Below are positions 34,729-45,698 of a stretch of DNA of 64,000 bases, in pieces. The notes beneath the pieces are model-generated. The model was not told the DNA's origin. It did no database searches and saw only the letters and a list, made by a program, of their open reading frames with translations. Each line of letters starts with the position of its first letter. Position 1 is the stretch's first letter. Both the position numbers and the translations under genes were made by a program. The DNA lies in contig WNNJ02003786.1 of assembly GCA_012934845.2 (NCBI GenBank), positions 117,943 through 181,942 of the forward strand, in the 5' to 3' direction. The DNA comes from Pomphorhynchus laevis (taxonomy: Eukaryota; Acanthocephala; Palaeacanthocephala; Echinorhynchida; Pomphorhynchidae).

Positions 34729-36218
34729 CAGAAGTGATTCAAGTTTTTATGTTATATTAATCGGTAAAAAATGTATTTTATCGAGTTTGGCCTTATCACG
34801 CAAGGACGCATTGCAGTACTATAGGATAATCGTATATTAATATCGATCTGATTAAGGCGATATAGACGGTTTCGAGCTGTTGTGGATTAGCTTCAAGTGA
34901 TGAAATGCGTCTCAGTAGAAACAATCTAGATCTGCATTTAGAAAACGTTTTATGTAAAGTAAATAAAATATCTGAGGCAAAATATGATTTCTGAATAGCT
35001 AGATCCTTAACTCATATGAGACCGTAATCCCGTAGTGGTCTGGCAGAAAGACTTTTAAATCTTGTTTAGTAGAAGTCAATTCTGAGTAGTCCAGTTAATT
35101 AGATTTTCCATCTCAGCTTTAACATTAACAGTAATTTTTTTGTTGCGATAATTATATTTTTTGCTATAAAAAATAGTATACAACAGCCACAATATTAGTT
35201 TCCCTCAAATATGCCTAAAAAAACATGTTACATTGTTATGTATCCGTAAATTGCGATCGGCCCATCACCTATCTGACGAGATGATAGCGTTAACCATTCT
35301 ATCCAGGCGACGAATACCCAAAGCGGCTTGCTCTGCGTATCAATAACAATAGTAACAATAATAATAGTAACATCAATAACAATAGTAATAATAATTGTTT
35401 CAAAAGAGTCAACGTTTAAATTTGGCAAGTGAGGTTTACGTATCCTCATTGTTGCTGAATTAATTTAGTAAGTAATGTAAAATCGGAATGCGATTGAACT
35501 CAGCTACCTGAGTAGCTGAGTGATTAAACTCAGCTACCTGAATACATACTTTGGTCAATTTTTAGCACTTTATTCCACACACTTTTAATGTTTTCAAGTT
35601 AATCAACATTTGCTCCAACGTCTGCATGTCATCGATATGTTATTCCAGGCAAGTGCTCTTGCATTTATCAGTAGCAGACAGTTGTTAACATACTTCTCGA
35701 ATTCATGTTGATTTGAGTGAACTGCCGCTTCGGTACCGCTGCATTGCCCTGCACATAGTTGAATTTGACCGCATACATCAGTTAGGTACATATATACTAC
35801 TCACATTATTACCTTTCTTACAATGCGCCTATCACCTCGCCTTTGTCAAGAGAAATTAATTTGCTCACTAGGTATGATTTAAAATGTTCAGGCTTAATGG
35901 GTTGTGTTGAAATTGATACGGTATTTAGCTCATTACGTAGAATATTTTATGAATTGCTTTTTTATATAAAAATATGTAAAATTTAAATTACAGTTTTTAA
36001 TTTGGGATTTTAATTTATAAGTTTGAATTAATTATTGAATGTTATTAAATGTTATATAATTATTTGGGATTTTAAAATTAACATCATTTTATTTTATTTG
36101 CCATGATTGTACTAATACAACTTTGTATATAAATCTAACATTTAAAACGTTTACTTTTTTGGAAATTTATAAATTGATTAGTCAATTGAAATTACAATTT
36201 TAATCGTAATCATTTTAG
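34729..36218. other. Intronic DNA with small repeats
   Basis: Holds CAGCTACCTGA duplicates near 35503 and 35529 and a TAACAA/TAATAA-rich simple run at 35338-35397. A 62-codon minus frame at 35603-35791 (DVCGQIQLCAGQCSGTEAAV) has unusually mixed composition but no family I recognise; it could be a retroelement scrap. Confidence 0.45.
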
Positions 36219-36278
36219 AGATTTGTCAAACAATATTCTTTCGCTAGTCCATATTTGGGAAGTCATAAATCTCGAATT
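36219..36278 (+). CDS. LRR gene exon (short LRR unit)
   Basis: 60 nt, acceptor TTTTAG, donor GTGAGT. It encodes DLSNNILSLVHIWEVINLE, with the DLSxN signature but four residues shorter than the 24-residue units. The junctions give TTA (Leu) and TTG (Leu). Confidence 0.8.
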
Positions 36279-36879
36279 GTGAGTAGCCTTTGTTTAAGTT
36301 TGTTTTTGTCATTATTTCTTTATTAAAATTTGAAAAAATTAATAGAAAACAAGAAATGAAAATTGATTTTTTGCTCAAATTGCGAGATAAGTAGTATATG
36401 AAAGATAGTATGACAACTGTTTATTGACTTAGTTTTATTCCGTAAACAATTAAAATTATAAAAATAATCTTTTAGACGTTTTTTTAAATTTGAATAAAAT
36501 ACAAGTGACCATTTTGAATATCTATAAATAATATAATAATATAATAGCAGAAATAACATAAATATTATGTTATATATTTAAATAATAAACAAGATAATAT
36601 TTTTAATAAGCGCTTTTTTGCGAAATTTGATTATTTTCAAATATATTTCACTGCAAAATGTTGTTTACTAAGTTCTCTATTAAAGACAATGACACGTTTA
36701 TGTACTGTATACTAAAATATGATTTTGTAATGATGAATGACTTCAAAAATAAGATCAACTGAGTCAACGTATTTACTAAATAATCTCTAATAAAGATAGA
36801 TAATTATAAATGAAGGTAGATAATTATAAAAATTAAATAATTATTTAAGCTTTTTTATAATCTATATTACAAAAATGCT

Positions 36880-37660
36880 AAAATTTAAAATAGAAATTTA
36901 AAATAAAAATCAATTTTTATGAATCGACTCTTGAATAACAAACGATGTATCATAAAAAGTTTATTGTTTATTTTGGGGAACTACTATGTTATCATGGTTC
37001 GGCCATTTTGTTCTACAAAATGGCCGAACCATTTTGTAGAACAAAATGGTTCTACAAAATGAATTATGCCCGCCCCCTAGGGGCGGGGCCCAATACATGC
37101 TAATGACGTATTTCCTTTGATGTTTTTTGATTACATATTTTGTTCTTATACAAAGTATTATTGTCTATTATACATCAATAAACATAATTTGTTAATAACT
37201 TGTTTTTAATAATATTTAGTTGATTTGTATATTTTACGATTTTCTGTTTGACTTTATTTTTATAGATAAAGTATATTTTTATTATAAATCCACTTGACCT
37301 CCGAAGTAGTTCACATAATCTCCGAATTACTTATAAAAGTATTAAAATAAAATTATTTAAAGTTTTGAAATTTGAGCAATTTTGAACATTGAAACGAATT
37401 GAGGTTTATTCTTGTGAGCTAGCAAACGCCAGGTCGGCTTTGAGTCTGAATTATAATAAAATTTCATTTAGGCATATTTTTGATAAAGTCAATATTTTTA
37501 TTATTTTAAAATATATATATCTATCCCATTATTTAAATGATTTTGAAAAAACACAATATCATTATATATTATAGTAATTCTTAAAATTTTATTATTCAAT
37601 GTATTTTATTATATATTATATAATATGCATGAATGCACATATAAAATGTGTATTTTATAA
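36880..37660 (-). mobile_element. Penelope-like element fragment 2
   Basis: 36880-37270 aligns with 26260-26590 (terminal module and RT C-terminus) and 37510-37650 aligns with 26620-26730. Between them about 230 bases are unrelated. The module is interrupted by palindromes at 36996-37090, including a perfect 16-bp pair (36996-37011 with 37015-37030, loop TCT) and a GC-rich CCGCCCC/GGGGCGG stem. Coding is destroyed. Confidence 0.75.
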
Positions 37661-37679
37661 ATTATTATAAATATTATAT

Positions 37680-38416
37680 TATATTATTTACAACAATATA
37701 TTTAAAAACTATAATGTTCATCATTTTTTTATAATCTCTTCGAGATTATCTTATTTTGCAGTGAAAGTTAATGAAGTTCGAGCTCTTCTCAGACAGAGAC
37801 TAGCAGACTTTGCTATCACCATACTTATTAATCCCTTGAGGTTTCTTACTTCTTCGACATAATCGGTTTTGAGACTATCAGCCGACTTTTTGCTAGCATC
37901 TTTATTAGTGTCGTGGCCTCCTTGCTTGCTGATCCTGTCGTTGAAAATACTGCAGGTATAAAACATCATGGTATACTAGCTCTATTCTATCTTGATACTT
38001 TGCAAGCTTGCACTTTTCATGATATTCAAAGGCATCCGCGTCTATGTGAATTACATTTGATTGAGCATGTGTTTTAAAAACGCAAACATCTATAAAGATA
38101 CGTTCAAAAACTTTATTGAACATTCCGATAGCCGCTACTTCAAGCCTAGCATCATCATCTTTCGTAGTTGTTTTTGTTGAAAGTGGATATTACTATGAAC
38201 TGGTCTAAGTCGTGGTTCAAGATATACGCTGCGACAATGTTTCTTTATTTCTTTTGGAGAATGTTTCGCACAGCATTGTGCCCTAGCAATTATAACCCCT
38301 ATACGACCACATGATTGCGCGTGAGATATTGTGTTGTCGTATCCGCATGCAAATTTTTTTTGCCACGTCGTCTGGTTTCCATCCATATCTTGCCGAAATG
38401 CTAATACGAAATTCAT
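37680..38416 (-). pseudogene. Unrecognised minus-strand ORF pieces with shared tail
   Basis: Three overlapping open pieces (38135-38416, 37905-38123, 37751-37969) read MNFVLAFRQDMDGNQTTWQK, FERIFIDVCVFKTHAQSNVI, and YVEEVRNLKGLISMVIAK before a stop. Their composition looks protein-like (Cys, His, Trp present) and frame changes connect them, suggesting one broken gene of about 220 residues. No domain is recognised. Its 3' side is a 75-base tail (37680-37755) shared with 39750-39845 and 40110-40205, so it was probably carried by a retroposon. Confidence 0.4.
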
Positions 38417-38759
38417 GCGCGGTTAGTCGGAACTTTTTTGTGGACTACAGTACTGGGAACAAGCCTTGTTGATGATCCCTTTTAAGAGGCATGTCAAAAT
38501 GCTGTTTATTTCTCATTTTCGATGTTTCAGCTATCCACTCGATTTCTTATTTGTAAATTTCACTCTTCTCAGCCAGTATTTTTTATCAATTCTTTATATA
38601 GCGCTGATAGACAATATCCAGTGTATCTTAAATCTAGTTGTTTACTCATATCCATAGACCATTTATTTTCTCTTTTCACGTTTATATTCGGTATATTTGA
38701 GTCCTAACCCTCCAAAACAGAGTGGAAGAACGATCAATTTATTATAATATTTATTAGGA

Positions 38760-39100
38760 AGAAAGCCAATATCATAAAATAAGTTAAAACATATTTTTTT
38801 TAAATATGTTCCGCTTAAGAGTTTAAATTTATTTTTAATAATAAATGTGTTGTGTTGATTTACTATTTCCTGTAGAAGCTTTCTGTAGTAGTTTATATAG
38901 TAGTTTTAATTGATGTTAATTTAATGTTTATATCTGGATATATTCCTTATTTATCATCAAAATTGGTTTTGTTAAGAATAAGGCTTTCTGGATAAATGTG
39001 CTCACTAATTGAATAAAAATTATTAGAATTAAATACACAGTTATGAACAAATTCATATTCGATAAATCTTAAAAAGAGACAGCTACACTAACCTTTAACC
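38760..39100 (-). mobile_element. Penelope-like element fragment 3, active site deleted
   Basis: Aligns with 26460-27020 in pieces. At about 39040 the sequence jumps from AAATACAC to AGTTATGAAC, removing some 80 bases that encode the YIDD catalytic box in the other copies. ACAC at both ends suggests a microhomology deletion. Confidence 0.7.
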
Positions 39101-39274
39101 ACATTACTTCCACTAATTCATTGTATCATCTTGTTTAATACTAATGGCTGTATAGAATCGAGCGCTTTAATCCAAAAATATATTATGCATATTATTTTAT
39201 ATTTTATATTTACCCTACGTAAATGTTTAAAATATGCACTTATTTTACGTTTTAGAAAACTTTAGGTTAACTTT

Positions 39275-39574
39275 TTATTTTATGACATCAATTACAATTT
39301 GAGCTTTAATTGATGTCAATTTAATGTTCATATCTAGATATACACCTTCTTTATCATTAATATTGGTTTTGTTAAGAATAAGGCTTTCTGGATAAATTTG
39401 TTCACTAATTGAATAAAAATCATTAGAATTAAATACACATATATCATCAATGTATCGAAACATATATTTCATATATTTATATTGTTTAGATTTAGCTTTT
39501 ACACAGTTATGAACAAATTCATATTCTATAAAGCTTAAAAACAAGTCAGCTATAGTTACTGTCAGATGCGACAC
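39275..39574 (-). mobile_element. Penelope-like element fragment 4 (RT core)
   Basis: 99 open codons include TIADLFLSFIEYEFVHNCVK, the catalytic box YMFRYIDDICVFN, and YPESLILNKTNINDKEG, almost identical to the RT at 26470-27102. It ends abruptly at both sides and lacks the GVPMGG block. Confidence 0.82.
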
Positions 39575-40935
39575 TTTTTACATCTAACATAACGCAAATG
39601 TAAATAATAAATTTGATTTACAAAATAAAATATTATTTTTATTAAAAATAAGTTTATCTTTAGATTTTATAAGATGAATATATATGACCCATGATTTGAG
39701 CAAAATCTAAAAAATTTGTCATTTTCTCTAAGTCTTAAACTTTAAACTACATCGTTTATTATATGTTGTTTACAACAATATTTTTATTTCAAAACTACAA
39801 TCGCTGTTCATTATTTTTTTATAATCTCTTCGAGATTATCTTACATGTAGTAACCAGGTATATGCGCCGAGTCAACTGAACTGCTTGATATCCAAGGTTC
39901 CACTATCAATAGTATGTCTAAATGGTACTGATGCGCACATAGCTGAAGAGAGCATAGCTTGTTCATTATGCTGCGAGCATTTGTAAAATATATTGAGGGA
40001 TATTTCATAGAGTTGCAACTGTTTTTTAGCGTGTCGTCTTTATAGTCCTGACAAGTTACCTCATTTGATTCATCGTCAGTCGAAGTGGTAGACGTTACCG
40101 CATCGTCTACATCGTTTATTATATGTTGTTTACAACAATATTTTTATTTCAAAACTACAATCGCTGTTCATTATTTTTATATAATCTCTTCGAGATTATC
40201 TTATTTTGCCGTCAAAGTTATAACTGCAAAGTTAAAGTCTATTAATTCAATTTTATCCATATATTTATATTTGTATGAAATGATAGCTCTGGAAACAACG
40301 TATACATTTGTACTGTTCAAAATTTACTGTAAAATCATAAAATCATTAATTTTAGAGAATTTTTACCGTTGTTCTCCTCCAGAATAAAAAAAACATAAAA
40401 AACAAGATTTTGTCGAATACTTGAAAGTTGGGGCTATATTGCTGATCCTCAAAAAAATAAAAACTTAAGTTGTCTTATTTATGAAAATAGCTATCTAGCG
40501 AGATGATGAGCGATTGTCAAACAAACCATATTTGTCACGTTCCACTTATATAATCTGTATATTTCATCGTTTAAGTTTGAAATTACAAGGTGAATATATA
40601 TGACCCATGATTTGAGCAAAATCTAAAAAATTTGTCATTTTCTCTAAGTCTTAAACTTTAAACTAATGTCACTGATACTTCTGTAGTATAAAATTTTATT
40701 TTAACAAAATACAATTTAATTCATATTCTATAAAGCTTAAAAACAAGTCAGCTATAATTGGGCTACTATTACCTCCCGTTGGAACACCTTAGTGATTTAA
40801 TTTTGTCTAAGCATGTTACTGTCAGATGCAACACTTTTTACATATAACATAACGCAAATGTAAATAATAAATTTGATTTACAAAATAAAATATTATTTTT
40901 ATTAAAAATAAATTTATCTTTAGATTTTATAAAAT
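39520..40935. repeat. Scrambled direct repeats around Penelope and LINE scraps
   Basis: 39520-39676 recurs at about 40722-40935 (including GTTACTGTCAGATGC); 39677-39750 recurs at 40590-40667 (GACCCATGATTTGAGC); 39750-39845 recurs at 40110-40205. Order is not preserved, so several local duplications occurred. A small Penelope piece with CTCCCGTTGGAACACC is at 40770-40790. Confidence 0.8.
39846..40110 (-). pseudogene. CR1-like LINE endonuclease N-terminus
   Basis: Minus strand: VDDAVTSTTSTDDESNEVTC, then SIYFTNARSIMNKL, LDILLIVEPWISSS and SAHIPGYYM, followed by a stop. TNARS..NK, ITETW and PGY are hallmarks of CR1-type LINE endonucleases; the catalytic Glu is present in VEPW. Only about the first 50 residues of the domain remain, followed by the shared tail with GATAATCTCGAAGAGATTAT. 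Confidence 0.7.
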
Positions 40936-42615
40936 ATCTTTAATTATAATAAATTATGAATTATTAAAGATCTTAAGTTTAAAATACTTACATTTTTAAA
41001 TTATTGTAAATTACAGAGTATGTATATAACTAATATAAATTATTTGAAATTTTTTGGTAGTAATTAATATTTGTGATCGTTTAGATATTTAATGTTTATT
41101 TAAAATCTTTTTAGTTGCTTATAATAATCTTTCGATTGTATAGTTTTATTGACATATGAAATTGATTTTAATGATAAAAATTTTAAATAATACAGATTCT
41201 TGGACATTTAAACATTATGACGTAGATGACAAGAAGAATTTAAAGGAAACATGTAACCTAGTTTGACTGTTTGGGCATATTGTGTCTTTTCAGTGACGGG
41301 TACTTCCTACTGCTGGATGCAGAGGATGACCGAAAGATAGCCAATGCAAATATGTCCTTCAGATGTATGTCAAATTAATTATTACAGATAATTCAGATGT
41401 ATGTCAAGTAAATTATTAGTCTTTTTGTGTGTAAACTGCTTTTTAAAACAAACAAATACCTTGTTTTATTACTTGCATTTTACTCGTATGTCATGTTATG
41501 CTGGATTCTATAAATAGCTGACTTTCAATGATAAATAAAAATTTCTCATTAATATCTCTTAATAATTTAAACTTAAATATTCCACGCTTCCAATGCATAT
41601 TTTATAGACGACTAACTCACAATCCGAACGACTTTGAGTTAGAATGTAATACACAGCTAACGTAAGTTCGTTTTGTACTAAACGATTACTTATTTAATCT
41701 TTTATGAAGGGATCTTCGTTTCAACAAATTACAATCAGGGCAAATAAAGCAGAAGATAATCATATCGGCAATGCTTCTGTACGTTTTTAAAATTTTAAGT
41801 TTTGAACATAACTTTGTCGACGTACTTATCTTAATTTCTAAATGTAGTGGAGAACAAAATGTTTGATCATAATAGTTATGTATTAACGTTTGAACTTCTC
41901 AAGATGTAGATGAATGATGTCTCATGTTTAATATATGCTATTTATGATATTTAATTTAATTGTTTCACTTCCTTTACTTCTATTTGTCTAGATTATGATC
42001 TTTTGATTAACAAACAAGTTACGCTACTTACCACAACAACATTTTATTTGTTAGTTACTTTGCTAGAACGGAAAATGAAACTTTAAACATTTTAAGATGT
42101 AGAAAAAGATGTCTGATGTGAATATATGTCATTTATGATATTTAATTGAATTGTATATATGAAATGTTTACAGCGATAATAATACATTAAAATTGATAAT
42201 AATATTATATAATAATATTTATTAATAATACATTAATACATAATAATACATAAAAGTTTTTTATTACCACAATCATGTTTACTCTTATGTTTACTTAAAT
42301 TATTTGGCAATATGTTACAGCTGCCTTCCTTATCATCTTGTATCTGGACAAATATAATCTATAAATTTATTATGATATTTAATTTGAATCACTTCCTTTA
42401 CTCTATTTTTCTAGATTATAATCTTTTAATTACCACAGTAATGCTTTACATCTGTGTTCACTAAATAATCTTTTAATAAAAATAAATAAATTTTTGAAGA
42501 AATTATATCGCCTTGATGTATTTATTTTGGAATAAATTAAATAAAAGACTTAAATAAAATTAAATAAATTGAATAAAACTCGGTTAGATATATGTTTTGT
42601 TGTCTTTTACTTTAG
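40936..42615. other. Intronic AT-rich DNA with one exon-like remnant
   Basis: At 41608-41645 an acceptor (TTATAG) is followed by RLTHNPNDFELE and GTAATA, LRR-like but only 38 nt and out of phase, so probably a decayed LRR exon. CTACTGCTGGATGCAGAGG at 41310 recurs at 43516 in similar form. A duplicated block, TTTCTAGATTATAATCTTTTAATTA-like, occurs near 41989 and 42410. Confidence 0.4.
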
Positions 42616-42687
42616 GCTTGACTACAACCTACTCGTTGATCTCAATTTTCTCTCTGCTAAACATTATCTACGTACACTTAAATATTT
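42616..42687 (+). CDS. LRR gene exon (LRR unit)
   Basis: Exactly 72 nt, acceptor TTTAG, donor GTAAGT. It encodes LDYNLLVDLNFLSAKHYLRT then LKY, the classic 24-residue LRR spacing. The junctions give TTG upstream and TTA downstream, both Leu. Confidence 0.88.
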
Positions 42688-43193
42688 GTAAGTATCATTT
42701 TAAGTTCAGCTTAAGTAAAACTTTTGAATTATTTATCATAATTTAAACTTTTTTAAATAATATTTTTAAAAGATTATTTTTTATTTTTTATACCAATTTA
42801 AATAACATCAAATTTTTATATCAAATTGCTTTAAAGGGATAACAATGTATCACACCACTGTGAGTGTGTTGTCCAGAAAGTTATCCACATCATGTTTTTT
42901 TGAATTTAACTTTTAAGTTACATTGCATAATATACTATGAACAGTATAAGATTACAAATTCAAATAAACATTTTTTGATATTAGCATAATTAACGAAATA
43001 TCGTAAAGATCGCTATTTCCGGATTTATTTAAAACAAACAATTACAATAATGCGAAATACCAATAGTTTTTATAATTTAAATTGATACAAATGTATTTAT
43101 TTCGTAAACTGCAAGGCCTTCGTTGTCAATAACAGCGTTTTAAATTAATTTTAACTATTTCAATGTTATGTACTTTGTTTCATCTGCTTTTAG

Positions 43194-43265
43194 AAGCTGC
43201 AGTCACAATCTGATCCGCACAATCAATGAAGAATTTTTCGAATCGGCGATTAATCTTGAGAGACT
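43194..43265 (+). CDS. LRR gene exon (LRR unit)
   Basis: 72 nt, acceptor TTTTAG, donor GTAAGT. It encodes SCSHNLIRTINEEFFESAIN then LER. N at position 5 and F in the middle fit the LRR consensus. It ends CT, completed by A to Leu. Confidence 0.88.
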
Positions 43266-44095
43266 GTAAGTGTGGCAATTAGAAACGATTTCTAGTAATA
43301 TATATTGTTAAATATACTGCAGCCGTTTACAAGTTTATAAAAAAGTATATTTAATTTTATATTTACGTTTACTTAAAACAGTGACTGATTACAAAACGAG
43401 AGTGATACCAATCCGCGTGAATTTTGTTAGTTATTTTAGCTAGACGCGGAAGAACAACGAAAAACACTGCTAAATGCAGTTTCACAATCACTATGACTAT
43501 TCAGTCCGGTTCTCTCCCACTGCTGGATGCAGAGGAGGACTAGCAGACGGCTCCATCAAAGAATCATTTGAATGATGCACTGGGAAACCTTTAATTGACA
43601 TCATCATTAAGTGCTAAACCAGCACTACCGCTTCACCAAATAGGATCATCAGCGCAAAAGCACTGGCATATGATTTGTTCAATTGTTGATCAAATGAAAT
43701 GATTATATAGTTGTTAGAGTAGTGGTTTATGGACGATTTTTATAAATAACAATTTGATATGTGGGTTGCAACTGATATCTATAGATGAGGCACCTTCTTT
43801 ATTCCAATGTTAAAGTATGAGATAAAACAAATTTAACGATTTGTACAGGACAATTTAAACATTTTTAATTTGATAAAAACTTTGTGTGTTTGTATAGAAT
43901 ATAGTTGACCTATAGCTTTTTTAAAAGAACGAGACAATGCATTCTAGATAGATTAGCCAAATGTTCACATCTTTTGGAAAGCAAAGAGAACATTGTGAGA
44001 CAATTCATTGCCTATTCTAATTGAATAAATATTACTTTTGCAATATTTAAATGATCTTATTTATGATAAAATATTAATTTAAACAATTCTCAGTT
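43266..44095. other. Intronic AT-rich DNA
   Basis: No gene is recognised. A somewhat less AT-rich patch at 43430-43680 shares a short block with 41310-41330 (CCACTGCTGGATGCAGAGGA) and may be an unidentified repeat. Confidence 0.45.
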
Positions 44096-44830
44096 GATAC
44101 ATCAATTGTAGCGTTAAACGATTTTGTCATTTTGAGTTAAATCGAATGACTATTAAAAGTTTAATACATCGTCTTTGAGATATAGGGTAAATATATGCTT
44201 CTGCTTTTAATAATCTTGAGAATTCAGCCTACTTGTTTCTGATTATTCAATTGTCTCAATTATAGTAGTTTCAAAATTTATTTTTCCTAAATGTTATGGC
44301 TAACTTTCAAGTTTGCTTCCTAAGTTGCTTATTCATGGGATGCCATAATTTTTACTGATTTTCAGCGTCGAATGAACTAACCATTGTCATCTTTGGATTG
44401 ATTATATAATATAATCTGTGTTAGAATATGGAATTACTAAAGATAATCGAATTTTATCAGAGAAAATACATCACAGGCATGTATCTGGTCTCGCAACTAT
44501 GTTTGCATGACAAACATCGAGTTAGTAACCCTGTAGCTTTCTCAGATTTTTTGCAATCACTAAAGATGAACTTGACAAATAGATGTGTAAATGGCCTTCA
44601 AAGGCGTGTTTATTGTTTCCAATAAAGTTATTGTTTCCAATAAAGAGGTTTGGTAATGGGACGGATTGCAATCAGACACTTTGTACGGAAAATTCGAAAG
44701 GGGAGTTACTTTTTATTATGGCAGTTGTAGGTTTTTGATAAAATTATCTAATTTGATGTATGTTTCTCTCCGTGAATAGGAAGGTGTAGTTTAGTGCACG
44801 TGATTGATGTTTAACAAAATTAGTTAGCAG
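44096..44830. repeat. Dispersed repeat D, right copy (inverse of 4934-5800)
   Basis: Reverse complement of 4934-5800 with indels and clear divergence. It includes GGCATGTATCTGG at 44476, the counterpart of the Penelope terminal core. A 65-codon open stretch (44428-44625) is within the repeat and not preserved in the left copy. It lies in the intron between LRR exons 43194 and 44983. Confidence 0.72.
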
Positions 44831-44982
44831 GCCTTGTTTATTGCAAATTATTAACTTTTAAATAAATATGTTCACAGACGTTTTTGTTCCTATTTATAAT
44901 ACAAACGTATGTCCAATTAAAACCGGGTTTTACTAAAGCTCAGTTATTAGATGACAATTAGTATTTTTATTACTTTATTTAG

Positions 44983-45054
44983 AGATCTGTCTTACAATTA
45001 CATTAAGAATATTCCTCATAGATTCTTACACAGCAAACACGCAATTTCATACTT
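44983..45054 (+). CDS. LRR gene exon (LRR unit)
   Basis: 72 nt, acceptor TTTAG, donor GTAAGT. It encodes DLSYNYIKNIPHRFLHSKHA then ISY, the best consensus LRR of the gene (LxLSxNxIxxIPxxF). The junctions give CTA and TTA, both Leu. Confidence 0.9.
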
Positions 45055-45698
45055 GTAAGTCAATGTTTATTATTCACTTTCTGTCATCATTGTTTTATTA
45101 ATGTTGATTAACTTCTAAATTTTATATTTGATATAAAATGTTATATTTGATATATATGTGAAATATTGTTTGTCCCAAAATTTTATAAGATGATCAAAAA
45201 CGGTCAATTTTGAATATATCCTTATATAAATTTTAAAAATTAGACTAAATTTATAATAATTTGACAATGACATATTCAGATTATGATATTGTTTTAAATT
45301 GACTATCTTTATTTATGCTCTGGAAGAATTTCATAACGTTATAATAATTTTGTTCGACAATTTTAGTTGATAACTAAATATTATTTGCGATATATTAATT
45401 ATATAACGATTGAATTTTAAATCGATATGTATTGAATTTGTAAATTTTTAACTTTGAAAATAATCGAATTTGGTGGCAATTAAGAAATTGATTTATATTT
45501 TACAAATTGTACAAAATAGATATCATTACACTCCGCTGATATAGTAATAAATTAAATAAAATAAATAAAAACAAATTTTAAAATTGTCAATGTTGATCTT
45601 TTTTATATGGGACATGTTTGTCTGTTTTAAGTTTTCAAGATGCTTTTAATAAAAGATCTTTTTAATATTTGATAAGTTAAGGGAATGTACATTTTTAT
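45055..45698. other. Intronic AT-rich DNA
   Basis: No gene or named repeat is recognised between the LRR exon and the tandem LINE tails. Confidence 0.5.

Noticed and set aside
38466-38657. Open stretch resembling a receptor seventh transmembrane helix (LVVYSYP)
   Set aside because: Only a pattern resemblance in AT-rich DNA, with no neighbouring helices and no fit to the LRR exon phase.
41608-41645. LRR exon encoding RLTHNPNDFELE
   Set aside because: Only 38 nt and out of phase with its neighbours; at best a decayed exon, so left out of the gene model.
44428-44625. 65-codon ORF within repeat D
   Set aside because: Not preserved in the left copy of the repeat.
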